The position numbers and the translations under genes are program-made. From an uncultured Pelagibacteraceae bacterium (GTDB lineage Bacteria; Pseudomonadota; Alphaproteobacteria; Pelagibacterales; Pelagibacteraceae), in assembly GCA_902578255.1 (NCBI GenBank), contig CACHCH010000006.1:21476-85475 (forward strand): a stretch of 64,000 nt of DNA, read 5' to 3'. Shown here one piece after another: positions 1 through 8,429 of this stretch. The notes under the pieces were generated by a model. That model was not told where the DNA came from. It ran no database searches and was given only the letters and a program-made list of their open reading frames with translations. How positions within the stretch are numbered: position 1 is the stretch's first letter; every line of letters begins with the position of its first letter.

Positions 1-2416
1 AGAGACTATGCTCTCGTTTGAAACTGGAATGATTGGTTTTCCTCTTAGATTGTTGGCAAGAGAAGTATATGACAAAGTAATAAAAAAGATTAGCACTGAC
101 AAAGTTGCTTTAATCACCGGTGAAGAAAAAATTATTCCATCAGATGCAAAATATTTCTTGTGTACAGTTGAGTCTATGCCAATCGACAAATATTTAGAAT
201 TTGTTGCAGTAGATGAAATACAAATGTGTGCAGATCATGAAAGAGGTCATATTTTTACTGATAGACTTTTAAATATGAGAGGTAAAAAACTTACAATGTT
301 AATGGGATCTAATACTATAAAAAATATTATTACTAAGTTAGATGGTGATATAGAGTTTATAAATAGAGATAGACTGTCAAAACTTACCTATTCAGGTCAT
401 AAAAAAATTTCTAGAATAAATAGAAAAACAGCAATTATAGCATTCTCTGCGGAAGAAGTTTATGCAATAGCTGAGCTTATAAGAAGACAAAAGGGTGGGG
501 CAGCTATAGTAATGGGTTCACTTAGTCCTAAAACAAGAAATGCTCAGGTAGAATTATATCAGTCGGGAGATGTAGATTTTTTAGTTGCAACTGATGCTAT
601 TGGAATGGGTATTAATATGGATTTAGAACATGTTTATTTTTCTAATCTTAAAAAATTTGATGGAAAAAAATTAAGGAGACTTAATCTTTCCGAGATAGGT
701 CAAATAGCTGGAAGGGCTGGGAGATATTTAAATGATGGCAGTTTTGGTATAACTGGAGAATGTAAAGAAATAACGGCAGAAGATGTAGATCTTCTAGAGA
801 ATCACAAATTTGAGGAAATAAGAACATTATTTTGGAGAAATTCAAATTTAAATTTTAATAACTCTTCTAGTTTAATTAAAAGTTTAGATGAAAAACCTCA
901 CATGGAATGGTTGAGAAAAATACATGAATGTGAAGATGAAAAAGCTCTTAAATATTTTTTAAAAGATTCTAATTTTAATAATTTAAAATTTGATGAGAAA
1001 GCTCTAAGTCTACTATGGGAGTGCTGTCAAATTCCTGATTTTGTAAAAAAAACTTATGGTAACCATTATGAAGTTATTAGTAGTGTATTTAAGTTTTTAA
1101 GTAGTGATAAAAGAGCGATTTCAAGCGATTATATGAGATTACAGCTTATGAAACTTGACAAATTAGACGGAAATGTTGACTCTTTATCAAATAGAATTGC
1201 AAATGTTAGAACTTGGTCATATGTTTCAAATAAAAATAATTGGGTAGAAAATCAAGATTATTGGATTGAGAAAACTAAACACTTAGAAGATAGACTTTCA
1301 GATAGACTTCATGAAGAACTTACTAAAACTTTTATTGATAAAAGAGCAAGTGTACTTGCAAGAGGATTAAAACAAGACATGGAATTTAAAACCGAAATCT
1401 TAGAAAATAACGATGTTATGATAGATGAACAATTTATTGGAAGAATAAATGGCTTAAAATTAGAGTTAGATTTAAAAAAAGGTGCTTTAGAGACAGATAT
1501 TAAATCCTTAAAAAAAGCAGCGAGACAGACTATTGGTCCAGAACTTGAAAGAAGAATTCAGACAATTATTGATACAGGTTTAATTCAGCTCCATGAAGAT
1601 TTCAAAATTTATTGGAACGATTTTCCCATTGCAAAACTTTCTACAGGTGCAGATTATCTAAATCCTAATTTTAATTTATTAATAGATGACATAATTGATC
1701 AAGGTCCTAAACAAAAATTAAATGAATATATTTACAGGTGGATTCAAACAAAAATTAATGAGGTATTAAAAAGTCTTATTGATCTAAAAAATATTAAAGA
1801 AAATAACCCATCGATAAAAGCTTTGGCCTATCAGCTTTATGAAAAAAATGGTGTCTTAAAGAGAGATCAGGTATCTGAATATTTAAAAAATTTAGGTCAA
1901 AATGAAAGAAAAATTCTTAGGGAATTAGGTGTAAAATTTGGACGGTATCATGTATTTCTGCATCAATTGATTAAGCCTGAAGCTGTTTCTTTGAGAACTC
2001 TATTGTGGAAAAATTTTCACGAAAAATTTTATAATTTAAAACCTCCCACATTTGGTCTAAATTTTGTAGACAATAAAGACTTAAAAAATCAAAACTTCAT
2101 GCTTTTGTGTGGCTTTGAAAAATTTGACGCATTCTTTGTTAGGATAGATATTCTAGAAAGACTATTCATGTTAATAATTAATTCAAATCCCAAAGAAAAA
2201 AGTGACATTAAGGTAGTTCCTGAGATGTTAAATTTATTAGGATGCAGCAAAGAAAACTTTAAGAAACTCTTAACAAAGATGAACTATAAAGTATTTGAAA
2301 AAGAAAAAGAAACATATTTTAAATATAATCCAACTAAAAAGTTCAAAAAAGCTCCTATTAAAAAAGTTTCAAAAGAAAATCCCTTTAAAATTTTAAAAAA
2401 TTTAAACTTAAGATAA
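1..2416 (+). CDS. Suv3-like superfamily 2 RNA helicase, 5' end cut by window
   Basis: Reading frame is open from the first bases, so the gene begins upstream; the first internal ATG is at 8. Visible part is about 804 residues. The ATP-binding Walker A loop must lie off the left edge. A DEIQ box (motif II) is near residue 70 from that ATG, the helicase C motif ATDAIGMGIN near 200 and the arginine-finger motif QIAGRAGRY near 235. This matches the alphaproteobacterial relatives of mitochondrial Suv3, an ATP-driven 3'-5' RNA helicase of RNA turnover. The second half is a helical region of unknown function ending in a lysine-rich tail that could bind RNA (inference). It leads an apparent operon with the TerB-like, ferredoxin and CarD genes, only 5 bp from the next gene. 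Confidence 0.85.
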   Translation, partial: ETMLSFETGMIGFPLRLLAREVYDKVIKKISTDKVALITGEEKIIPSDAKYFLCTVESMPIDKYLEFVAVDEIQMCADHERGHIFTDRLLNMRGKKLTMLMGSNTIKNIITKLDGDIEFINRDRLSKLTYSGHKKISRINRKTAIIAFSAEEVYAIAELIRRQKGGAAIVMGSLSPKTRNAQVELYQSGDVDFLVATDAIGMGINMDLEHVYFSNLKKFDGKKLRRLNLSEIGQIAGRAGRYLNDGSFGITGECKEITAEDVDLLENHKFEEIRTLFWRNSNLNFNNSSSLIKSLDEKPHMEWLRKIHECEDEKALKYFLKDSNFNNLKFDEKALSLLWECCQIPDFVKKTYGNHYEVISSVFKFLSSDKRAISSDYMRLQLMKLDKLDGNVDSLSNRIANVRTWSYVSNKNNWVENQDYWIEKTKHLEDRLSDRLHEELTKTFIDKRASVLARGLKQDMEFKTEILENNDVMIDEQFIGRINGLKLELDLKKGALETDIKSLKKAARQTIGPELERRIQTIIDTGLIQLHEDFKIYWNDFPIAKLSTGADYLNPNFNLLIDDIIDQGPKQKLNEYIYRWIQTKINEVLKSLIDLKNIKENNPSIKALAYQLYEKNGVLKRDQVSEYLKNLGQNERKILRELGVKFGRYHVFLHQLIKPEAVSLRTLLWKNFHEKFYNLKPPTFGLNFVDNKDLKNQNFMLLCGFEKFDAFFVRIDILERLFMLIINSNPKEKSDIKVVPEMLNLLGCSKENFKKLLTKMNYKVFEKEKETYFKYNPTKKFKKAPIKKVSKENPFKILKNLNLR

Positions 2417-2421
2417 TCATT

Positions 2422-2838
2422 ATGTTTTTTAAAAAAAATGATAAAAAAATTGAAAATACCTTTTTAATTAAAGTTGGCGCTTTGTTAATCCATACAGCAA
2501 AAATTGACGAAAATTATACCGAAAATGAAGAAGAAATAATTAAACAAACACTTTTAGAATTGGGAGTTAAAAAAGAAAATCTTTCTTCCACAATTAAGGA
2601 AGCAAAAATTGTTGAAGAAAATTCAAATCAAATTCTTGAATTTACAAGAGAAGTAAAAAATTTATCTGAAAGTGAAAAAATTAAAATAATAGAAGCACTT
2701 TGGACTATAATATACTCGAATAAAGATGCTGATTTATACGAGACTAATTTAATGAGAAGACTTGCTGGACTTCTTTATATAGATAGCAAAATAATGGGAG
2801 ATATTAAAAACAAAATTAAAAATGAAAATTTGAAATGA
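2422..2838 (+). CDS. TerB-like helical protein
   Basis: 138 residues, predicted all-helical, with the acidic repeat pattern of TerB-domain proteins (an '[13 protein letters not shown]' segment near 30-42 and '[17 protein letters not shown]' near 97-113). TerB domains are found in tellurite-resistance and membrane-stress systems and are thought to bind metal through these acidic residues; the biochemical role here is unknown. No signal peptide, so probably cytoplasmic. It sits 5 bp after the helicase and its stop overlaps the ferredoxin start (ATGA). In many alphaproteobacteria the place between helicase and fdxA holds an S4-domain RNA-binding gene, so its presence here is slightly unusual. 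Confidence 0.65.
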   Translation: MFFKKNDKKIENTFLIKVGALLIHTAKIDENYTENEEEIIKQTLLELGVKKENLSSTIKEAKIVEENSNQILEFTREVKNLSESEKIKIIEALWTIIYSNKDADLYETNLMRRLAGLLYIDSKIMGDIKNKIKNENLK

Positions 2839-3161
2839 CCTATCTAGTCAACGATAAATGTATCAAATGTAAATTAACTGATTGCGTAGATGTGTGTCCA
2901 GTTGATTGCTTTTATGAAGGAAAAAATATGCTTGTAATTAAACCTGATGAGTGTATAGATTGTGGCGTTTGCGAGCCAGAATGCCCGGTTGATGCCATTA
3001 AAGCTGACACTGAACCTGGAAGTGAAAAATGGTTAGAGATTAATACGAAATATTCTGAGATCTGGCCTAACATAAGTGAAAAAAAAGATCCTCCAGCGGA
3101 TCATGAAAAATTTAAGGATGAGCAAAATAAGTACGAAAAATATTTTAAAGAAAATCTTTAA
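2835..3161 (+). CDS. fdxA: Seven-iron ferredoxin FdxA
   Basis: 108 residues. Two cysteine clusters are visible: C-x2-C-x4-C-x3-CP near residues 9-21 and C-x2-C-x2-C-x3-CP near 40-50. This is the arrangement of FdxA-type ferredoxins with one 3Fe-4S and one 4Fe-4S cluster, followed by the usual acidic C-terminal helix of about 45 residues. It is a soluble electron carrier; the partner is not shown by the sequence. Translation is probably coupled to the upstream gene through an ATGA overlap, and its 3' end overlaps the start of the CarD gene. The fdxA-carD pairing is a common alphaproteobacterial arrangement. Confidence 0.92.
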   Translation: MTYLVNDKCIKCKLTDCVDVCPVDCFYEGKNMLVIKPDECIDCGVCEPECPVDAIKADTEPGSEKWLEINTKYSEIWPNISEKKDPPADHEKFKDEQNKYEKYFKENL

Positions 3162-4008
3162 CAGAAAAGTCGAAAAAAAAGTGAAAAAAAAAGTTACTAA
3201 AAAAAAAGTTGCTAAAGTTAAAGTTAAAAAAACAAAAAAAATAAAAAAAGTCACAAAAAAAATAAAAAAAGTTAAAAAAAAAGTTTCCACAAAATCTATA
3301 AAAAAAAAATCAATAAAAAAAACAGCTTCAACTCCAACAGAGCCAAAGGTTGACAATCTAAGAATCTCTAAAACTAACGAGGTAAAACCAGAGATAAAGA
3401 AAGTTAAGAAACAAGAAACTGAAAAAAGAGAATATAAAATTAAAGATTATGTTGTTTATCCCAAACATGGTGTTGGACAAATTACAGAATTTAAAAAAAT
3501 AAATATAGGTGGAATTGACGTTGAAACTTACGTCATAAAATTTGAGAAAGATAAAGCAAATGGAATGGTGCCAGTCAATAAGCAGTCTAATTTGAGACCC
3601 TTGGCAACTATTAATCAAGTTAATAAGTGTATTTCGATTCTTAAAAGCAAACCAAAAATAAAAAGATCAATGTGGAGTAGACGTGCACAAGAATATGAAG
3701 CAAAAATTTCATCTGGAAAAATTTATGAATTAGCAGAAGTAGTTAGAGATTTGAACAAAGGTGATGATCTAATGGTAGATCAATCTTATAGTGAAAGACA
3801 GCTCTTTGAAAAAGCTTATGAGAGGATTTTATCTGAATTTCAGATTATTTTGAATTTATCATTAGAAGATACTCAAAAAAAGTTAGATAAAGCGTTAAAG
3901 AGAAACATGGGTACCCAAGTACAAGCTGCGCCAACTGCTAAAGCAGCTGCTACTGAGCTTCCAGTAGATGAACCAATCTCTGATACAGACGAACCTATTG
4001 AGGAATAA
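3118..4008 (+). CDS. carD: CarD/CdnL-type transcription regulator with lysine-rich N-terminal tail
   Basis: CarD-type proteins bind the RNA polymerase beta subunit and stabilise open complexes. The RNAP-interaction domain starts at '[17 protein letters not shown]' about 100 residues in, followed by the helical DNA-binding domain and an Ala/Glu/Asp-rich acidic end. Before it lies an extraordinary stretch (3164-3330) made mostly of Lys with Val, Thr and Ile, like a histone H1 or HU-type tail. The start is uncertain: ATG at 3118 is chosen (about 296 residues, overlapping fdxA by 44 bp); alternatives are ATG 3103, GTG 3076 and GTG 3181. None has a clear ribosome binding site. A hairpin terminator follows directly after the stop. 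An acidic C-terminus against a basic N-terminus suggests intramolecular contact (inference). Confidence 0.85.
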   Translation: MSKISTKNILKKIFNRKVEKKVKKKVTKKKVAKVKVKKTKKIKKVTKKIKKVKKKVSTKSIKKKSIKKTASTPTEPKVDNLRISKTNEVKPEIKKVKKQETEKREYKIKDYVVYPKHGVGQITEFKKINIGGIDVETYVIKFEKDKANGMVPVNKQSNLRPLATINQVNKCISILKSKPKIKRSMWSRRAQEYEAKISSGKIYELAEVVRDLNKGDDLMVDQSYSERQLFEKAYERILSEFQIILNLSLEDTQKKLDKALKRNMGTQVQAAPTAKAAATELPVDEPISDTDEPIEE

Positions 4009-4009
4009 A

Positions 4010-4053
4010 AAAAAACGCCTCTCACACACGAACTGTAATGAGAAGCGTTTTTT
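4010..4053. terminator. Bidirectional intrinsic terminator between carD and the lysine-rich peptide gene
   Basis: Left arm 4010-4024 (AAAAAACGCCTCTCA) pairs with right arm 4039-4053 with one C-A mismatch and a 14-nt loop. The A run on one side and the T run on the other let it work in both directions, which fits the convergent genes on either side. Confidence 0.85.
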
Positions 4054-4071
4054 GTAAAGAATACTAAGTTA

Positions 4072-4164
4072 CTATTTTCTTCTTCTTTTTTTTGCTTTTT
4101 TCTTAGCTTTTTTCTTAGCTTTTTTCTTAGTTTTCTTTGCCGCTTTTTTTCTTTTCTTAGGCAT
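4072..4164 (-). CDS. 30-residue lysine/alanine-repeat basic peptide
   Basis: A short gene below usual length cut-offs. The product begins MPKKRKKAAKKTKK, continues with three KKA units and ends KKRRRK: about 20 of 30 residues are Lys, five are Ala, four are Arg. It resembles the tail of histone H1-like and HU-tail proteins and would bind nucleic acid non-specifically (inference). Support for being real: a good ribosome binding site GGGAG (4171-4175 on the minus strand) 6 nt before the ATG, a possible promoter with a perfect TTGACA upstream, and a terminator just after the stop. The A-rich repeats mean chance is not excluded, but the signals are better than for many large genes in this window. 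Confidence 0.65.
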   Translation of the reverse strand: MPKKRKKAAKKTKKKAKKKAKKKAKKRRRK

Positions 4165-4188
4165 CTTTAGCTCCCTTTTTTAGTTAAA

Positions 4189-4205
4189 CGAATCAAAATG
4201 ATTCG
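4189..4205. repeat. 17-bp palindrome in the leader of the lysine-rich peptide gene
   Basis: Perfect 7-bp arms CGAATCA / TGATTCG separated by AAA. It lies between the possible promoter and the ribosome binding site of the basic peptide gene, so it could be an operator or a leader hairpin. Role not known. Confidence 0.5.
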
Positions 4206-4216
4206 CTGTTAATATA

Positions 4217-4245
4217 TTTTTATTTTTTTCTATAAGTTATGTCAA
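4217..4245 (-). promoter_or_regulatory. Possible promoter for the lysine-rich peptide gene
   Basis: Minus-strand TTGACA (4240-4245) is a perfect -35 element. At the ideal 17-bp spacing the -10 is only TAAAAA (4217-4222); a better TATATT lies 6 bp further on. The surrounding 4165-4364 stretch has no other gene, just A/T-rich DNA. Confidence 0.4.
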
Positions 4246-4364
4246 ACCTTTAATTGAAACTTAAAATTTGAAAAATTATTTTTTATTTTTTATTTTTTTT
4301 TAAATTTTAATCTATTAATTAAGTTAATGTTTATGCGGTTAATAAACCATCTTATAAAAATAAA

Positions 4365-6062
4365 TTAATAAAGATTTTCTAATTCATTTTTATATTTCTG
4401 TATAATTTTATATCTTTTTAATTTTAATGTCGGTGTTAACAGTCCATTTTCAATTGTAAATTGATCTTTAATAACAATAAATTTTTTTATCTTTTCTATT
4501 TTTGATAAGTTTTTATTCACTATTTCTAGTTTTTTTAAAATTATCTCGTCAAGTATGTTCGACTTTTCTTTATTTAAAACTAATAACGCAACCAAATAAG
4601 GTTTATTATCTCCATACACTAAAGTTTGCTCAACAAAGTCAATTTTTAATAAATCATTTTCAATTTTTATTGGTGAAATATTGTCTCCTCCAGGAGTAAT
4701 TAGGATATCTTTTTTTCTATCTGTAATTTTTAAGTAATTATTTTCAAAATGACCAATATCGCCAGTAGATAACCATCCATCATTTAAAACTTTATTGGTT
4801 TCTTCCTCATTATTCCAATAGCCTAACATTACGTTTTCACCCTTGACCAAGATCTCGCCATCATCTGCTATTTTAACCTCATTTGCAATAAAAGCAGGTC
4901 CAACAGTATCTATCCTTATATCATCTTTTGGATTACAACTAACCACTGGAGAGGTTTCTGTTAAACCGTATCCCTGTAATGTCGGTAATCCTATTGCATT
5001 TAAAAATACCCCTACATCTTTATCTAAAGCACCACCTCCAGAAATAAATAACTTTAGGGAACCACCAAATTGTGCTTTTATTTTTTTTCTAACTAATTTT
5101 TCACAAATAATGTTTTGTACTTTTTCTAATTTAGATAATTTATTTTTAAATAAAACCTTTTCCCCAAGAGAAAGCATTTTGTTGATAAGATATTTTTTAA
5201 GGCCTTTTGTTTTGTTAAAAGATGCATTTATTTTTTGATATAAATTTTGATAAAATCTTGGGACAGCAGTCATTATATCAGGATTACATTCACCCATATT
5301 TTTTATTAGCTTGTCAATACTTTCAGCATAAAACACTCTGGCGCCTAATGCTATTTGAACAAATTGAACAGTATGCTCATACGAGTGTGACAATGGTAAC
5401 CAAGTTAAAAATCTAGCTTTTTTTGAAATAAACTCTTTTAGTAAAAATAAAGCTCCTTCACAATTACTCAATATTCCTCCATGACTTAACATGACACCTT
5501 TGGGGTTTCCTTGTGTGCCTGAGGTATAAATTATACAGGCAAGATCTTTTCTAGAAATATCTAAATTTAGGAAATTTTTTTCCTGATATTTTTTTTTCTC
5601 AAAAATATTTTTGATATAAATAACTTCATTTGCATCTTTAATCTCTTCAAAAGATAATATTTTTTTTATGGAAGGTTTGGATTTAACTATATTTTTAATT
5701 TTATTATATTGTAAAAAGTCTGAAACAATTACAACTGATGGAGTACAATCATTAATTAAATATTCGTAATCTCTTTCTACATAGGTCGTATAAGCCGGAA
5801 CAGTAATACCTTTTGATAACATTATTGCTAAATCAGAAATCATCCATTCAGGTCTATTTTCTGAAATTAACAAACAACGATCTTTATTCTCTATAAATGA
5901 ACTTAACTCTTCAGATAGTTTTAAAATATTTAAATAGGTTTCTTTCCATGTAAATTTATTTTCTAAATTTTTTAATGATTTCAAAAAAATTTGATCAGGC
6001 TTTACTTTTAAGTACTGTTGATAAAAAAGTTCTAAAAGATTATTTTGTTTGTTTATTTCCAT
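4365..6062 (-). CDS. Long-chain acyl-CoA synthetase (AMP-forming)
   Basis: 565 residues from the ATG at 6062; an upstream in-frame ATG would read through the tRNA gene, so it is not used. Adenylate-forming enzyme signatures are clear: P-loop YTSGTQGNPKG near 179, 'GYGLTETSPV' (A5) near 365, 'TGDIGHF' (A7) near 430 and 'ITDRKKDILITPGGDNISP' (A8-hinge) near 440. The set matches FAA1/FadD15-type long-chain fatty acid-CoA ligases, which activate fatty acids with ATP and CoA at the cytoplasmic membrane face. Exact chain length preference cannot be read. Monocistronic in appearance, starting 6 bp downstream of the tRNA. Confidence 0.88.
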   Translation of the reverse strand: MEINKQNNLLELFYQQYLKVKPDQIFLKSLKNLENKFTWKETYLNILKLSEELSSFIENKDRCLLISENRPEWMISDLAIMLSKGITVPAYTTYVERDYEYLINDCTPSVVIVSDFLQYNKIKNIVKSKPSIKKILSFEEIKDANEVIYIKNIFEKKKYQEKNFLNLDISRKDLACIIYTSGTQGNPKGVMLSHGGILSNCEGALFLLKEFISKKARFLTWLPLSHSYEHTVQFVQIALGARVFYAESIDKLIKNMGECNPDIMTAVPRFYQNLYQKINASFNKTKGLKKYLINKMLSLGEKVLFKNKLSKLEKVQNIICEKLVRKKIKAQFGGSLKLFISGGGALDKDVGVFLNAIGLPTLQGYGLTETSPVVSCNPKDDIRIDTVGPAFIANEVKIADDGEILVKGENVMLGYWNNEEETNKVLNDGWLSTGDIGHFENNYLKITDRKKDILITPGGDNISPIKIENDLLKIDFVEQTLVYGDNKPYLVALLVLNKEKSNILDEIILKKLEIVNKNLSKIEKIKKFIVIKDQFTIENGLLTPTLKLKRYKIIQKYKNELENLY

Positions 6063-6068
6063 ATCTTT

Positions 6069-6153
6069 TGGTGGGCGAAGAGAGAATCGAACTCTCACTT
6101 CTTGCGAAACACGATTTTGAGTCGTGCGCGTCTACCAGTTCCGCCATTCGCCC
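6069..6153 (-). tRNA. tRNA-Leu (CAA)
   Basis: Minus strand folds as a class II tRNA: acceptor GGGCGAA/TTCGCCC, D arm with GGTAGACGC, anticodon stem CACGA/TCGTG with loop CTCAAAA giving anticodon CAA, long variable arm, and T loop GTTCGATTC. Discriminator A and an encoded CCA end (6069-6071). Reads Leu codon UUG. Confidence 0.95.
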
Positions 6154-6168
6154 ACTAATTTGAATTAA

Positions 6169-6174
6169 ATTATA
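6169..6174 (-). promoter_or_regulatory. -10 element for tRNA-Leu
   Basis: Perfect minus-strand TATAAT 15 nt before the mature tRNA 5' end. The upstream -35 is poor (TTTTAG). Confidence 0.5.
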
Positions 6175-6215
6175 TTTAAATAGTATAAGAACTAAAATTA
6201 TATTAAAACCAAAAA

Positions 6216-6821
6216 ATGTTTCAAACTCTTTACAGGAAATGTTTAGATTTAGCATCACATAAGAGCTCGAACTTTTATTTGGGTTTAGTTTCGTTTATTG
6301 AAAGTTCTTTTTTTCCTATACCACCAGATGTAATGATTGTGCCTATGGTCATTGCAAAGAAAAAAAATTACATAAAAATATTTTTGATAGCATCTATTTT
6401 TTCAGTTTTGGGAGGTGTTTTTGGATACTTCCTGGGATCATTTTTTTATGATCTATCTTTCAGTGTGATCGAATTTTATGGATATGAAAATAAAGTTGAA
6501 AAATTAAAATATAATCTCTCAATTGGAGAGGGGTTTCTAGCATGGCTAAGTATACTTTTTTTAGCAGGTTTTACTCCTTTGCCTTATAAAGCTTTCACAA
6601 TTGCTAGTGGATTAATTGGTTTTAATCTGTTCATATTTATTCTTGTAAGTGTTATCTCTAGAAGTCTTAGGTTTTTTATTATTTCTTACTTGTCGTATAA
6701 ATTTGGACATTTATTTACTGATTTTATGAACAGACATGGATCAAAATGGTTTACCATTTTGGGGATATTACTTGTTATTATATTTTTGATAATATTTTTA
6801 TTTTATAAATTTAATGTTTAA
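6216..6821 (+). CDS. DedA/YqaA-type (VTT domain) inner membrane protein
   Basis: 201 residues with several hydrophobic spans (near 22-45, 55-78, 108-130, 137-155, 178-198). The motifs 'ESSFFPIPPDVMIVPM' near 29-44 and 'FLAGFTPLPYKAFTIASG' near 115-132 are the re-entrant loop signatures of the SNARE-associated/VTT family, whose members act in lipid scrambling or transport across the inner membrane. It overlaps dsbB by 8 bp, so it likely shares a transcript with dsbB and coq7. Substrate unknown. Confidence 0.85.
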   Translation: MFQTLYRKCLDLASHKSSNFYLGLVSFIESSFFPIPPDVMIVPMVIAKKKNYIKIFLIASIFSVLGGVFGYFLGSFFYDLSFSVIEFYGYENKVEKLKYNLSIGEGFLAWLSILFLAGFTPLPYKAFTIASGLIGFNLFIFILVSVISRSLRFFIISYLSYKFGHLFTDFMNRHGSKWFTILGILLVIIFLIIFLFYKFNV

Positions 6822-7299
6822 CCTAAGCAAAAAAAATTTATTTACAGGTATATTTTTAATAAGCTTTATTGCATTAATATCTGCACATTTCATAGAATAC
6901 GTTCTTGGTCACCAACCTTGTAATCTTTGTGTATATGAAAGGATCCCATATTTTTTAGCAATCTTAATTGTATTAATAAATTATAAATACAATAAACTAG
7001 AAAAGTATCTAATTCTATCATTGGCTTTAATTTTTTCAATAGCAACAATATTGTCTTTATATCACTTAGGAATTGAACAAGGTTTTATACAAGAGTCTTT
7101 ACTTTGCGATCTTGAAAAGGGAGCAAATATTCTTGATAAAGATGAAATATTAAAGCAATTACAACAAAAAAGTATAAGTTGCAAAGATGTAACATTCAAA
7201 ATTTTTGGATTATCACTTACAAACTACAATATTATAATATCTTTATTACTAACTATTGGTTTAACAAAAATTTACTTTGGATATGAAAAGAACAGATAA
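6814..7299 (+). CDS. dsbB: Disulfide bond formation protein DsbB
   Basis: 161 residues, four membrane helices. The first periplasmic cysteine pair is C-N-L-C ('HQPCNLCVYERIPY', near 33-46); the second pair is the distant Cys in 'LLCDLEKG' and 'SISCKDV' near 100 and 121. DsbB passes electrons from DsbA to quinone. It overlaps the VTT gene before it and coq7 after it, a quinone-themed arrangement. No dsbA is present in the window. Confidence 0.88.
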   Translation: MFNLSKKNLFTGIFLISFIALISAHFIEYVLGHQPCNLCVYERIPYFLAILIVLINYKYNKLEKYLILSLALIFSIATILSLYHLGIEQGFIQESLLCDLEKGANILDKDEILKQLQQKSISCKDVTFKIFGLSLTNYNIIISLLLTIGLTKIYFGYEKNR

Positions 7300-7816
7300 A
7301 AAAAAAATTGAGGAATTTATAAGAGTGGATCACGCTGGTGAAAGAGGTGCTGTAAAAATTTATGAAGGTCAATTACTTGCTTTAAATACATTTGTAAAAA
7401 ATGATAAATTAAAAGAAACTATTGAAGAAATGAAAATTCATGAAAAAGAACATCGTGATTTTTTTGAAAAGGAAATAAAAAAGAGAAATATAGCTCCTAC
7501 GAAATTTTTACCTCTTTGGGATTTGTTAGGTGTAGGTTTAGGTTTTGGATCTACTTTATTGGGTAAAAAAGCTGCAATGCTTTGTACTGCTTCTGTTGAA
7601 GAAGTTATTGATGAACATTATTTAAATCAGATTAATCAACTTGATAATAGTGAAAAAACGTTAAAAAAAAAAATTATCAAATTCAGAGAAGATGAGCTAA
7701 ATCATAAAGATATAGCTTATGAAAAAGGTGCTACCAAAAAAGGACCTTACTTTATTTTAGATAAATTAATAAAAACTGGATCTAAGATTGCTATAAATAT
7801 ATCAGAAAAAATTTAA
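7283..7816 (+). CDS. coq7: Ubiquinone biosynthesis di-iron hydroxylase Coq7
   Basis: About 177 residues; the ATG at 7283 is preferred to the one at 7277, both inside the dsbB end. Ferritin-like di-iron ligands are visible: 'DHAGERGAVKIYEGQ' near 15, 'HEKEHRDFFEKE' near 56, 'CTASVEEVIDEHY' near 100 and 'FREDELNHKDIA' near 135. Coq7 hydroxylates the demethoxyubiquinone ring using O2. Its stop overlaps the convergent HNH gene by 4 bp. Together with ubiE and ubiB at 17-19 kb it supplies respiratory ubiquinone. Confidence 0.92.
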   Translation: MKRTDKKKIEEFIRVDHAGERGAVKIYEGQLLALNTFVKNDKLKETIEEMKIHEKEHRDFFEKEIKKRNIAPTKFLPLWDLLGVGLGFGSTLLGKKAAMLCTASVEEVIDEHYLNQINQLDNSEKTLKKKIIKFREDELNHKDIAYEKGATKKGPYFILDKLIKTGSKIAINISEKI

Positions 7817-8382
7817 GCTTCTAGTTCTACGTCCCAATATAGATAGTCCATCCAACTTTTATGAAGAAAGTTTGGCGGAAAATGTTTTCCATTTTTGTGT
7901 AAATCTTCTGTTGAAGGTCTATAAGGATACTGGTGTAATTTCATTCCTGAATTTTTTAATAATTTACCACCCTTTTTTACATTACAGGCAGAACACGCAG
8001 TAACAACATTATCCCAGTTAGTCTCGCCACCTTTTGATCTTGGAAGTAAATGATCAAAAGTAAGTTCCTCATCGCTACCACAATACTGACAACAAAATTT
8101 GTCTCTTAAGAATACATTAAATCTTGTAAAGCTAGGCTTTGATTGTGGAACAATATAATCTTTGAGTGCAATAACGCTTGGTAATTGCATATTAAAAGAA
8201 GGGCTTCGGATAATTCTATCATAATTGCTAACTATGATCACTCTATCTAAAAAAACTGATTTTACTGTGTCTTGCCACGACCATAATGATAAAGGATAAT
8301 AACTTAACGGTCTGTAATCAGCATTTAAGACTAATGCTGGACATTTTTCTAATGAAACGTTTTGTTCAATAAAGTTATTCAT
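7813..8382 (-). CDS. HNH endonuclease family protein
   Basis: 189 residues. The C-terminal half holds a zinc-ribbon HNH fold: 'CCQYCGS' near 96, 'LTFDHLLPRSKGG' near 107 and 'NVVTACSACNVKKGG' near 124, with His-Asn-His type catalytic residues and two CxxC pairs. The N-terminal 'ALVLNADYRPLSYYPLSLWSWQDT' region is typical of a widespread bacterial family of HNH proteins found as single chromosomal genes, role unknown. There is no restriction or phage gene nearby, so it is not part of an obvious defence system. Confidence 0.85.
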   Translation of the reverse strand: MNNFIEQNVSLEKCPALVLNADYRPLSYYPLSLWSWQDTVKSVFLDRVIIVSNYDRIIRSPSFNMQLPSVIALKDYIVPQSKPSFTRFNVFLRDKFCCQYCGSDEELTFDHLLPRSKGGETNWDNVVTACSACNVKKGGKLLKNSGMKLHQYPYRPSTEDLHKNGKHFPPNFLHKSWMDYLYWDVELEA

Positions 8383-8429
8383 AAACTAATTTTAACTTAG
8401 TTGATCTACTTAATCAATATTAAGAGATA

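Noticed and set aside
3033..3356. Minus-strand ORF rich in Phe and Val opposite the start of carD
   Set aside because: It is the mirror of the lysine-codon run (AAA read as TTT) and has no ribosome binding site or family similarity.
6060..6258. Minus-strand ORFs running through the tRNA and an extended start of the acyl-CoA synthetase
   Set aside because: They translate tRNA-Leu sequence, so cannot be protein coding.
7813..8382. HNH protein as a part of a defence system
   Set aside because: No methylase, restriction, toxin or phage gene is nearby and the family is a common housekeeping one.
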